Assembly: GCA_017435615.1 (NCBI GenBank)
Contig: JAFSET010000060.1
Span: forward strand, 1-33,934
Direction of reading: 5' to 3'
From: Oscillospiraceae bacterium
Lineage (GTDB): Bacteria; Bacillota; Clostridia; Oscillospirales; Oscillospiraceae
Length of the DNA: 33,934 bases
Both the position numbers and the translations under genes were made by a program. This document shows positions 1 through 6,179 of this stretch, piece by piece. How positions within the stretch are numbered: the first letter of the stretch is position 1; every line of letters begins with the position of its first letter. The notes beneath the pieces are model-generated. The model saw nothing but the letters and a program-made list of their open reading frames with translations, made no database searches and was not told where the DNA came from.

Positions 1-19
1 ACTATGAACGAAAGCACGC

Positions 20-170
20 CCACGCCTCCCCTGTAGGGGAGGTGGCCGAGCACAGCGAGGTCGGAGGGGTTAGAGGAGTTTGGAAATAACATCAGTAGAT
101 TAATTGTTGGAAACTCTGCAAACCCCTCAGTCACCTGCGGTAACAGCTCCCCTACAAGGGGAGCCTTTGT
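20..170. repeat. MITE-like palindromic intergenic repeat
   Basis: Two hairpins face each other across about 150 bp. The left has arms CCTCCCC/GGGGAGG (25-31 and 36-42) and the right GCTCCCC/GGGGAGC (146-152 and 158-164). The outer roughly 50 bp at each side are imperfect inverted copies: the left side reads through GGTGGCCGAG to GGAGGGGTT and the right side is its diverged reverse complement, ending in AACCCCTCAGTC. This terminal-inverted-repeat layout without a gene fits a non-autonomous MITE or REP-type element, of a style I associate with clostridial intergenic DNA. That association is from memory and not checked. It marks the downstream edge of the locus. Confidence 0.65.
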
Positions 171-294
171 CTCTTTCATAACAATGACATTACTGGCAGG
201 TTTTCTCATTTTTACCGGTCAACGGTCCGCAATTGCCAACTTCTTAAACTGCATTGTATCACTTCGATGAAAAAAAGTCAATTTATCCTTATAA

Positions 295-341
295 AATATT
301 GAAAAGAAACACAGAGGGACAAAACCTCTCTGTGTTTCTTT
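295..341 (-). terminator. Rho-independent terminator of the T7SS substrate operon
   Basis: A 14-bp perfect inverted repeat (303-316 with 328-341) surrounds an 11-nt loop. Read on the minus strand the stem is followed by a T-rich run (TTTCTTTTCAATATTTT). It lies about 50 nt beyond the stop codon of the last minus-strand gene (stop at 391), where the operon transcript should end. Bases 171-294 between it and the repeat hold nothing I recognise. Confidence 0.75.
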
Positions 342-390
342 CTATAAAGACAGGAGCTGATCATAATAAATTGGGAGTCCTCTGCAGGGA

Positions 391-936
391 TCAGTCCGCT
401 GGGGCCAGCAGGGCCAACACTTCCTGCCCTCCTTCCAGCTGGACCAGCAGCACCGGCACTTGCTCAATCCCCTTTTTCAAAAAGAATTGGGCGCAGGCAA
501 AGGGAATTTCCGGGGATATTGTTTCTCCATTGGGAAGAATCACATCCACCCGGGCGCTTTCAACCCCATGGTAATTACCGGTTCTTATTCTCACGCTCTC
601 TGCCTTTGCCACCAAATATCTCCCCCGGCACAAAGCATCCTTTCGCTGGTTTGCTTCCTTTGCCGCGTATTTGACGAATTTGGCAGATGCCATACATATA
701 GTGCCAATAATCAACAGAAGAATTATACCGACAATTTCTTCCGTGCCGCAAGCAAGATTGACCGCACCGATACAAACCAGGAAAATGCCGACATAGCGCA
801 GGAACTTCCCCACACCCAATCCGCGAACTCCCGGCACCGCCATCGGACTCCACATCTGTGCAATCCAGGCTTTTTCCTGTTGGGTAGGCTGCCGCAAACC
901 GGGAATATCAGCTGTTCTGTGCTTCATAGAATTCAC
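391..936 (-). CDS. Two-TM membrane protein, candidate immunity protein
   Basis: The protein has 181 residues and I do not recognise its family. Two hydrophobic segments lie at about residues 46-63 and 68-85, separated by a short acidic turn (GTEE). A basic stretch (KEANQRKD) and a soluble, beta-rich C-terminal half follow. The reading frame opens with GTG at 936, with an ATG four codons in (927); neither has a strong ribosome site. The gene overlaps the end of the DUF4176-like gene by about 29 nt, so translational coupling is likely. As the last gene after an LXG effector whose C-terminus is membrane-like, it sits where T7SS immunity genes normally sit, and membrane immunity proteins are known for pore-forming LXG toxins such as TelE. 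The immunity role is inferred from position and topology only. Confidence 0.6.
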   Translation of the reverse strand: MNSMKHRTADIPGLRQPTQQEKAWIAQMWSPMAVPGVRGLGVGKFLRYVGIFLVCIGAVNLACGTEEIVGIILLLIIGTICMASAKFVKYAAKEANQRKDALCRGRYLVAKAESVRIRTGNYHGVESARVDVILPNGETISPEIPFACAQFFLKKGIEQVPVLLVQLEGGQEVLALLAPAD

Positions 937-1192
937 TCAGCCGATTCACAAAGGCATTTCGCTCCTCTGTCTCATAGCCTACGAAGAGAATCTCCTGGAT
1001 ATCTTTGTGCTCAAATAGGATCTGGGTTTCTGCACCCAAGTTGCCCTCGGGCCACAGCACACCGATATAGTCATAGGTTTCATTACTTTCCTTGTGGGTC
1101 TGGCAAACGCCGAATACCATCAGGCACTTCTGGGCACCATTCAAGCGGATCACGGAACCGATGGGAAGCAGACTCTTTACATTATTGGTCAT
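908..1192 (-). CDS. DUF4176-like LXG accessory protein
   Basis: This 94-residue soluble protein has a start region LLPIGSVIRLNGAQKCLMVFG that matches the pattern I associate with DUF4176 (PIGSVVxLxGxxKxLMIxG). Next come the bulky aromatic segment TYDYIGVLWPEGNLG and a helical C-terminus. DUF4176 proteins recur beside LXG toxin genes in Bacillota T7SS loci and are regarded as accessory or targeting factors for the toxin. Here it sits directly after an LXG effector and before a membrane protein, which is the expected toxin/accessory/immunity order. The ATG at 1192 has an AGGAGTG ribosome site about 7 nt upstream. The family assignment is by eye. Confidence 0.7.
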   Translation of the reverse strand: MTNNVKSLLPIGSVIRLNGAQKCLMVFGVCQTHKESNETYDYIGVLWPEGNLGAETQILFEHKDIQEILFVGYETEERNAFVNRLSEFYEAQNS

Positions 1193-1220
1193 AACTAATC
1201 ACTCCTAATTGATAATTGTT

Positions 1221-2288
1221 TTAACTAAACAGGCCTCCGGCCCAATTACAGACACCGTTCCAGGCTGCGGATGCACCCTCAGCAATTGTATCTGCCGCAT
1301 TACTTACAAAATTCCCAACGGCCTCTACGCCGTCACACACTGCGTTTGCGACCGCTTCGCCAATATTTTCGCCGCCTGTGATCCACTCACAGACTTCATT
1401 CGCTGCCCACACCGCAGCGGCTGCGGTAGCACCCACTAAGATGGCAGGAGCAGTAGCAGGCAGCGCAGCAGCCAGCAGTACACCGGCGCCAATGCTCAGA
1501 CCAATATCCACTGCGGTTTCTACAACAGTCTCGCCCACTGCGCGACCCACGGTCATGTTGGCATCTTCGTTATACTCCTCAATGTTATCCACAACATTGC
1601 CTGCTGCGGTGAGTATGTAACCCCCCCATTTTGCAACGGTTCCGATCTTACCTGCCACAGTAGTCTGCTTGCTCAGATTCATACCGTCCAACCACTTGTT
1701 CCAGGAGTCAGATAAGGAGCCGACTCCCTGCTCTGCAAAGCCAAAGAACTCCATCAGACCCTTAGACCAACTGCCGGAAGCAACCGCCTTGGTAACAGGA
1801 CCGGTCGCTCCGCACAGTGCCTTCAAGCCACTGATTACGCCCGCAGTATTGCCTTGGGAGAAGTTGATAATTCCGGAAACAACACCCAAAGGAGCGCACT
1901 TCTTGCCAAACCAACCGATAATATCCGTCCATTTAGGCGTGTGACTCCAAATCTGCCCCCAAATAGAGTCATCTACTATATTGGTGGTATTGGGCTGAGC
2001 CTGAGCCTGGGTTTTCGGTTCGGTCAGACCCTTCTCGCAGTCTTTATAAAGCTCGGAGATCCAATCCAGCCGGTTGCTGAGCTTTTTTAAATTGTTCTCG
2101 TGGTTACCCACTGCAACAAGACAATCTGCAAGCCTGCTTTGCAAGCCCCAGGAGCCACGCATCTGCAGAACATTTCCAAGCTGGACCTTCGAGAGTCTTT
2201 GCTGAATGTTGTCCATATCCCACTGCAAGCTTTGCAGTTGATCGGCAATCGCGTCAAGCTGCACAGTATTCACTTTGAATTCTGCCAT
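1221..2288 (-). CDS. LXG-type T7SS effector with hydrophobic pore-like C-terminus
   Basis: This 355-residue protein has a helical-hairpin head (about 1-85) like LXG/WXG domains and the T7SS export motif YxxxE at Y81-E85 (YKDCE). A linker rich in Q, T and P (86-105) follows, then a middle part rich in G, S and A. At about 240-300 the sequence VGETVVETAVDIGLSIGAG runs into two long Ala/Gly/Val hydrophobic stretches broken by prolines (about 262-276 and 279-296). The tail is amphipathic with several Trp (WITGG, WNGVCNWAGG). No nuclease, ADP-ribosyltransferase or other enzyme motif is visible. The membrane-active C-terminus resembles glycine-zipper pore-forming LXG toxins such as TelE. The ribosome site GGAGGG lies 7 nt from ATG 2288. 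T7SS substrate is well supported; the toxin role is inferred. Confidence 0.75.
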   Translation of the reverse strand: MAEFKVNTVQLDAIADQLQSLQWDMDNIQQRLSKVQLGNVLQMRGSWGLQSRLADCLVAVGNHENNLKKLSNRLDWISELYKDCEKGLTEPKTQAQAQPNTTNIVDDSIWGQIWSHTPKWTDIIGWFGKKCAPLGVVSGIINFSQGNTAGVISGLKALCGATGPVTKAVASGSWSKGLMEFFGFAEQGVGSLSDSWNKWLDGMNLSKQTTVAGKIGTVAKWGGYILTAAGNVVDNIEEYNEDANMTVGRAVGETVVETAVDIGLSIGAGVLLAAALPATAPAILVGATAAAAVWAANEVCEWITGGENIGEAVANAVCDGVEAVGNFVSNAADTIAEGASAAWNGVCNWAGGLFS

Positions 2289-2311
2289 AATCTTTCCCTC
2301 CGGTTATCGGG

Positions 2312-2343
2312 CTGCCGCAGGCTTTTTGCAAAGTCTGCGGCAG
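2312..2343 (-). promoter_or_regulatory. Intercistronic hairpin between WXG100 and LXG genes
   Basis: Arms CTGCCGCAG and CTGCGGCAG (2312-2320, 2335-2343) are perfectly complementary, and an inner CTTT/AAAG stem with loop TTGC makes the hairpin nearly continuous. It fills the 69-nt gap between the last WXG100 gene and the LXG gene. No U-run follows on either strand. An RNA-processing, 3'-end-protecting or partial-attenuation element therefore fits better than a full terminator, and could allow more WXG100 than LXG protein. The stem is seen; the role is inferred. Confidence 0.5.
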
Positions 2344-2357
2344 ACGATACTTTGTGA

Positions 2358-2672
2358 TTACAGGGTGCTTGCAGGCAGGGAATCGACCCGATTCATTGCC
2401 TGGCTCTCAGCATCCATATAGGTCTGAGCCATTGCTTCCAGATCGGTGGAGTGCTCCACGATCATACGGTTGATGGTGTCCATTGCGGTCTGCAATGCGT
2501 TGAATTTTGCACGGTAAGCCTCGGCAGCGTTGCCTTCCCAGCCGGCGGCAGTAGCGTTGGTTCTCTGGATCATATCATCGTGCAGAGCCTTTACCTGCAG
2601 AGCCATGCTGCGGAAAGTCTGAGATTTTTGCTGAAGAACTTCGGGAGTAACAAGCAGTGTACCTTGAATCAT
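2358..2672 (-). CDS. WXG100 family T7SS protein (copy A)
   Basis: At 104 residues this is a standard-size WXG100 (ESAT-6/EsxA-like) helical hairpin. The turn motif W45-E-G47 lies in TAAGWEGNAAEAY, followed by the usual small-residue helix start, and the C-terminal export signal YxxxE is present (YMDAE). Such proteins form four-helix-bundle dimers, are exported by the EssC ATPase, and often act as partners for larger substrates. It is the last of five WXG100 genes in tandem and lies next to the LXG gene, which makes it a possible targeting partner of the LXG effector. A GGAG ribosome site precedes ATG 2672. Confidence 0.92.
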   Translation of the reverse strand: MIQGTLLVTPEVLQQKSQTFRSMALQVKALHDDMIQRTNATAAGWEGNAAEAYRAKFNALQTAMDTINRMIVEHSTDLEAMAQTYMDAESQAMNRVDSLPASTL

Positions 2673-2726
2673 AATAAATGCTCCTTTTTATTTTAATAGT
2701 AGGTTGATGTGAATGAAGATTTGAGA

Positions 2727-3026
2727 TTAGTAAACTCTGGTGACCGCGGTGGAAGCGTTGTTTTCCTCGGCGGTGGAGTAGGTCTGCACAATGAACTGCA
2801 GAGCCTCTACGTACTGGTCGATGAGAGCGGCGAACTCGTCCCACTTCTCACGGTCGCTTGCCAGTGCGGTGTTGAACTTATCGTTTGCCTCGCCCTGCCA
2901 CATGGTGGCCAGCTCGTTGGCGCAAGTCATCAGGTCGTTGACCCGGGCCCGGAACTGGTTGTTATCCTCGTTCAGGGTGCTGATGGCATTGTTAAGCTCG
3001 GTAGCGGTTACGCTAAATTTAGACAT
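2727..3026 (-). CDS. WXG100 family T7SS protein (copy B)
   Basis: This 99-residue protein is a canonical WXG100 helical hairpin with W43-Q-G45 at the turn (ATMWQGEANDKF) and the export motif YxxxE (YSTAE) near the C-terminus. Its ribosome site is the strongest in the array: AGGAGG lies about 8 nt before ATG 3026 in an A-rich leader, so this copy may be made in the largest amount. It is likely the EsxA-like structural or partner substrate of the system, as a homodimer or heterodimer with a neighbouring copy. Dimer pairing cannot be read from sequence alone. Confidence 0.93.
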   Translation of the reverse strand: MSKFSVTATELNNAISTLNEDNNQFRARVNDLMTCANELATMWQGEANDKFNTALASDREKWDEFAALIDQYVEALQFIVQTYSTAEENNASTAVTRVY

Positions 3027-3084
3027 TTTATTTTCCTCCTGATTTGTTTTTTAATTTTAACCGGTTTTACCGGCAGATTACGGA

Positions 3085-3393
3085 TTAATAGTTTCTGTTG
3101 GTTGCGATCTCCAGAGCCTTCAGCTCCGAATTCCGGAAGATCGCAGCCACCTCACGGATGGTACCGGCGATCTCATACAGCCGGTTGGCTGTTTTCTGAA
3201 TATTGCCTGCCGTCAGGTCCATCTTGTCGATGTAGGCGGCGGCACAGTCACCTTCCCAGGCAGCCTGAAGCTGGGCCTTTACATTGGGCAGGTTTGTGTT
3301 TGAGATCCTGACCATGCTGTCAGCACAGCTTTCCAGCTTGCGCGCCTGTGCAATGGCATTATTGAAGGTAATATCGATCATTTTTCTTGTCAC
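3085..3393 (-). CDS. WXG100 family T7SS protein (copy C), GTG start
   Basis: This 102-residue WXG100 protein has W46-E-G48 (QAAWEGDCAAAY) and the C-terminal signal in the variant form FxxxE (FRNSE), with Phe in place of Tyr. The start is best placed at GTG 3393: AAGGAGG lies 8 nt upstream of it, whereas the in-frame ATG at 3381 would be about 20 nt away. The loss of the export tyrosine is the one visible departure from its neighbours. It may be exported only as the passive half of a heterodimer, which is an inference. Confidence 0.9.
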   Translation of the reverse strand: MTRKMIDITFNNAIAQARKLESCADSMVRISNTNLPNVKAQLQAAWEGDCAAAYIDKMDLTAGNIQKTANRLYEIAGTIREVAAIFRNSELKALEIATNRNY

Positions 3394-3407
3394 AGCAGGA
3401 TCCTCCT

Positions 3408-3722
3408 TTAGAACGAGATATTGGGCAGCTCCTCTGCCGCGGACTGCGCGGTTTGCTCAGCCTCGGAATAAACACCGGCCATGGTGTTCAGATCTCTGAC
3501 GTGCTCGGTATACCGGGCAATGATCTCTTCGGTTTCTTCCACATGCTCCTCATACATGGCCCGGTGGGCATCGCCGGCCTGGCCGACCCAGTAGACCGAA
3601 GATGTGGACATGGTGCTTTTCATTGTCTGAAAGCAGGAGTCCATGGTTCTGATGTATCCGGACAGGGTCGAGGCCGCAGCCTGCATTTCCTCCGGGGATA
3701 CTTTTAATACGCCAATTGCCAT
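3408..3722 (-). CDS. WXG100 family T7SS protein (copy D)
   Basis: This 104-residue WXG100 protein has W45-V-G47 (SSVYWVGQAGDAH) and export motif YxxxE (YSEAE). Only about 14 nt separate its stop from the GTG start of copy C, and the ribosome site of copy C lies inside this gap, so the two are probably co-translated. That arrangement would suit an EsxA/EsxB-type pair of one YxxxE-bearing and one FxxxE-bearing subunit. An AGGAGGGG-type ribosome site precedes ATG 3722. Confidence 0.92.
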   Translation of the reverse strand: MAIGVLKVSPEEMQAAASTLSGYIRTMDSCFQTMKSTMSTSSVYWVGQAGDAHRAMYEEHVEETEEIIARYTEHVRDLNTMAGVYSEAEQTAQSAAEELPNISF

Positions 3723-3736
3723 ATCCTACCCCTCCT

Positions 3737-4045
3737 TTATGTGTCTGACGAAAGCCGCAGGCTGGAGATCTTGTCCCATACGGTATCGTGGCACTTATCG
3801 TACTCTTGCCTTGCATACTGCATACAATCGATCAGATTTTGGATCTCCTTCATCAGGTTGGTCAGCCGATTGCTGTCCACCATAACCTGACGCTGGAATT
3901 GGTAGTGTGCCGGACCTTCCCACATGGTACTCAGTTGCTCCATACAGCTAAACACATTGTCCCGGGCGCTCTGCAACGCCTCAAGCTGCTGGTTCATCGT
4001 ACTGATATCACTGTTAAGCTGCTGCGTGCTGATTTCTATTTGCAT
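3737..4045 (-). CDS. WXG100 family T7SS protein (copy E)
   Basis: This 102-residue WXG100 protein has W42-E-G44 (STMWEGPAHYQF). A YxxxE match (YARQE) lies near the C-terminus, slightly earlier than in the neighbours. The tail carries Cys and Trp residues (YDKCHDTVWDKI) not seen in the other copies. It starts 14 nt before copy D in the same operon. Sequence divergence among the five copies is high, so they are probably not recent duplicates and may serve different partners. Confidence 0.9.
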   Translation of the reverse strand: MQIEISTQQLNSDISTMNQQLEALQSARDNVFSCMEQLSTMWEGPAHYQFQRQVMVDSNRLTNLMKEIQNLIDCMQYARQEYDKCHDTVWDKISSLRLSSDT

Positions 4046-4071
4046 TGCCTTTCCTCCCTTTTTCTTTCAGG

Positions 4072-4434
4072 TCATTCCGGATCCCAGGGATCCCACTGCA
4101 TCGGCGCGATCACGTCTGTCCATTGAAAATTCCAAATGCCTGGCACGATAGACGGCATATTCGGGATCTCCGTTCGATCAAGGATCCGGTCCTCACAGTC
4201 GGTATAGCACTGTGCGATCTGCTCCAACGCAAGTCTCAGCTTTTCCAGATCCATAAGCTGTGCCTCGGTTCGGGCCGCCGCTTGTTGCAGCACCGGCAGG
4301 AAGTCATCTCCGATGCTTTCCCGGCTCAGCGCCTTTGCGATCTGCTGAATTCCGTCGCTGAGCTCACTCATTTTTCTGACCATCGGTTGGAACTGCAACG
4401 TTTGTCTGTATAGCTCATCTGTATTGACTTTCAT
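4072..4434 (-). CDS. Truncated LXG-like head protein with YxxxE motif
   Basis: This 120-residue protein is first in the substrate operon and has no W-x-G. It aligns by eye with the N-terminal head of the LXG effector in this locus (gene ending at 1221). Both share KVNT near the start, a D-x-IQQ helix, and the export motif followed by Cys (YTDCE at 77-81 here, YKDCE in the LXG protein). A downstream WTDV/WTDI segment is also shared. After the motif it ends in a short Trp/Pro/Asp-rich tail (WDPWDPE) in place of an effector domain. It could be a stand-alone targeting partner (Lap-like) or a relic of an LXG gene. Its clean start, ribosome site and promoter argue for a working gene. Confidence 0.75.
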   Translation of the reverse strand: MKVNTDELYRQTLQFQPMVRKMSELSDGIQQIAKALSRESIGDDFLPVLQQAAARTEAQLMDLEKLRLALEQIAQCYTDCEDRILDRTEIPNMPSIVPGIWNFQWTDVIAPMQWDPWDPE

Positions 4435-4456
4435 TTCAGTCCCTCCTTGTGACTAC

Positions 4457-4485
4457 AGCATAGCGCAAACATTTCCATTCGTCAA
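4457..4485 (-). promoter_or_regulatory. Sigma-A-type promoter of the substrate operon
   Basis: On the minus strand TTGACG (4485-4480) and TATGCT (4462-4457) are separated by exactly 17 nt, close to the TTGACA/TATAAT optimum. The predicted start, about 7 nt downstream, lies almost at the ribosome site of the 4434 gene, giving a very short leader. This is the only long gap (107 bp) between yukD and the WXG100 array, so the substrates can be transcribed apart from the secretion core. Confidence 0.65.
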
Positions 4486-4494
4486 TCAAAGTGC

Positions 4495-4525
4495 GACGAA
4501 CAGCAGCTTTGATGGGACGAACGAC
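4495..4525 (-). promoter_or_regulatory. Probable LytTR operator (tandem half-sites, 21-bp spacing)
   Basis: The 7-mer GACGAAC occurs at 4495-4501 and again at 4516-4522, exactly 21 bp apart, or about two helical turns. On the coding strand each half-site reads GTTCGTC, containing the GTTN[AG]T core of LytTR-type sites. The pair lies just upstream of the -35 element, as expected for an activator. The same 31-bp layout recurs at 33400-33430 (24 of 31 bases identical). A LytTR protein is encoded about 1 kb away. Confidence 0.6.
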
Positions 4526-4541
4526 ATTTTTTTGCTGTTTT

Positions 4542-4790
4542 TCAGATGAAAAGCAGCCGTTCTCCTGAGGTAACACCGTTCTGGCTCAGGGTCTTGTTCA
4601 GGTCCAGACGGCACTGCCGCTGCACGCTGTACAGAAAGATGGTTTGTTCACCGGACTGGAAGCTCCGGGAGCAGGTCCGGGCAACCATCCCGGCGATCTC
4701 CTCGGCAATATCCCAGCCATATACATTCTCGTCCAGTTGGAAATCAATGGTCTTTCCCAGCTCCGGACATTCTACATCTACAAGGATCAT
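4542..4790 (-). CDS. YukD/EsaB-like ubiquitin-fold T7SS protein
   Basis: This protein of 82 residues has the size and pattern of YukD/EsaB: an opening beta strand (MILVDVECPELGKTIDFQL), a helix (GWDIAEEIAGMVA), a strand pair ending in LDLNKTL, and the closing GVTSGERLLFI strand typical of ubiquitin-like folds. YukD/EsaB is a small cytosolic core or regulatory component of Bacillota T7SS. I place the start at ATG 4790 because it overlaps the upstream stop as ATGA, which implies coupled translation; a longer in-frame extension to 4826 lies inside the upstream gene. It is the last gene before the promoter gap. Confidence 0.82.
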   Translation of the reverse strand: MILVDVECPELGKTIDFQLDENVYGWDIAEEIAGMVARTCSRSFQSGEQTIFLYSVQRQCRLDLNKTLSQNGVTSGERLLFI

Positions 4791-5467
4791 AATTTGCTTG
4801 CTCCTTCTACAATGCTCCGCAGACATTCATCCAAATGAGCTGCGGTCAAGGTGGTTCGGTTGATCTGCTCGCCGTGGGGCCACTCCAGCCAGGGGATGCA
4901 CTGGTCGTAAACGCCCCGGAGCCAATGTCTGCGCTCCCCGGTATCCGGGTCCGCTACCTCCAGGACAAAAATACCCTTTTGCAGGAGCTGCTCCAAGGTC
5001 CAGGAGGGCAATACCGGCTCCGGCTCCTCTGGCTCTGTCAGCTCCACAACCGGCTCATAAGGCTCCAGCGCCAAATGCTCCAACAGGCTTTGCATCAGCG
5101 TATCCGGATACATCGGCATCAGGGAAAAGCCGCCGTAGGCGGTTATGCTCAGGGCCGTCATAGCCTCCTTATGCTGGTAGTACATCACCGGCCGGATGCG
5201 GCTGTCGGAAGCGTGCAGCGTCAGAACATTCCGGGCAAATACCACCGGCGTCAGCAGCTCATGCCAATCTCTGCGCAAACGGAAGGCCCCGTCGGTTTGG
5301 GTCATGATCCCGTCCGCGACCATACTGCAGCAGGCCGTCCACAGGGCTTGCTCATCCACGGCTGTTTCATTTTCCTGGTTCAGGCAGTATAGCTGTTTTT
5401 TGCCGGCCATGGACATGACCGCGGCAAATTCATTTTGCTTCATATAATAGCTTTCCTGAAGACTCAC
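4787..5467 (-). CDS. Uncharacterised T7SS-locus protein, faint EspG-like pattern
   Basis: The protein has 226 residues and I cannot assign a family with confidence. It lacks a signal peptide and TM segments. The N-terminal half (about 40-95) runs ALWTACCSMVADGI, then a short turn, LRRDWHELLTPVVFARNVLTL. This loosely recalls the opening of mycobacterial EspG substrate chaperones, which have a helix, a 'GLL' turn, then a helix with a conserved 'vla.p...v' strand. A Pro/Glu-rich linker (about 139-152) leads to a C-terminal part with LRGVYDQCIPWLEWPHGEQ. It starts at GTG 5467, overlapping the LytTR stop (GTGA), with an ATG alternative at 5443, and ends in an ATGA overlap with yukD. Its place between regulator and YukD supports a cytosolic T7SS role. 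Chaperone function is a guess. Confidence 0.5.
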   Translation of the reverse strand: MSLQESYYMKQNEFAAVMSMAGKKQLYCLNQENETAVDEQALWTACCSMVADGIMTQTDGAFRLRRDWHELLTPVVFARNVLTLHASDSRIRPVMYYQHKEAMTALSITAYGGFSLMPMYPDTLMQSLLEHLALEPYEPVVELTEPEEPEPVLPSWTLEQLLQKGIFVLEVADPDTGERRHWLRGVYDQCIPWLEWPHGEQINRTTLTAAHLDECLRSIVEGASKL

Positions 5468-6177
5468 GCAAACACCGCCTTTACTTCCGCTTTGTAGCTT
5501 CTGGATATGGGCACCATCATGCCGCCGTCCATCAGAAGCAGATTTTGGCCGTACTGAATTTCCGTGACCCGGGACCGGTTCACCACATAGCTCTTATGCA
5601 CCCGGATAAAGCCCTCCGGAAGCTCCTGATGGAGCTTTTCCAGAGTGCCGTAAAAGGGGATCTCCTGACGCTGAACGTGCAGGAAAAGCTTTTTATCCCG
5701 GGCCTCAAAAAACAAAATATCCTTATAGGAATACCGCTTCACTACACCCCGGACCTCCACCGGGAACAGGTCCTGCTCCTGCGTGTCTGCCTGACCAATG
5801 GGCATTGTGGCGATCACCTCCCACAGCACCTTGCTGGTATCCTCTGCCTGCAACGGCCGCCACAGCAGAGCGGTCGGCAGGATGGTGGGGCGGATGTAGG
5901 TGACCGGGGAAACGGTCCCATCCGCCAAAAGCACCAGCTTCATTTGAGCATTATGCTTCCGCAGCCGTTCCAGCACCGGGATCACACCGTTGGCGGTGAC
6001 ATCGCACACCAAAAGCTGCAAAGCATCCTCACCGTCTGTATAGGTAGCCAGCTTTTCCACCTTTTCCGCAAAAACCGGCAGGCGGTTTTCGCCCTTTTTC
6101 TTCAGCAAAAATCCCACAACACCGGAAAGTGCGGACATTTCTGCCCGTTTTGGTGCCATAATCACATAGGGTCTCAT
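5464..6177 (-). CDS. LytTR-family DNA-binding response regulator-like protein
   Basis: This 237-residue protein has a clear LytTR DNA-binding domain at about 138-237: VEVRGVVKRYSYKDILFFEARDKK, then GFIRVHKSYVVNRSRVTEI, then MVPISRSYKAEV, the classic pattern of AgrA/LytR-type regulators. The first 125 residues look like a receiver domain worn down: LLVCDVTANG places an Asp (D59) at the usual phospho-acceptor position, but the N-terminal acidic pair expected near residues 8-10 is absent. No histidine kinase is in the window, so control by classical phosphorelay is doubtful. Its start lies 2 nt after the essC stop. Tandem LytTR-like sites occur upstream of two promoters in this locus, making it the likely regulator of its own cluster. 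Confidence 0.88.
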   Translation of the reverse strand: MRPYVIMAPKRAEMSALSGVVGFLLKKKGENRLPVFAEKVEKLATYTDGEDALQLLVCDVTANGVIPVLERLRKHNAQMKLVLLADGTVSPVTYIRPTILPTALLWRPLQAEDTSKVLWEVIATMPIGQADTQEQDLFPVEVRGVVKRYSYKDILFFEARDKKLFLHVQRQEIPFYGTLEKLHQELPEGFIRVHKSYVVNRSRVTEIQYGQNLLLMDGGMMVPISRSYKAEVKAVFA

Positions 6178-6179
6178 AG

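Noticed and set aside
4507-4513. ATCAAAG/CTTTGAT inverted repeat (4485-4491, 4507-4513) as a separate operator
   Set aside because: It partly overlaps the -35 and the tandem GACGAAC element and is not found at the second promoter, so the tandem repeat is the better-supported site.
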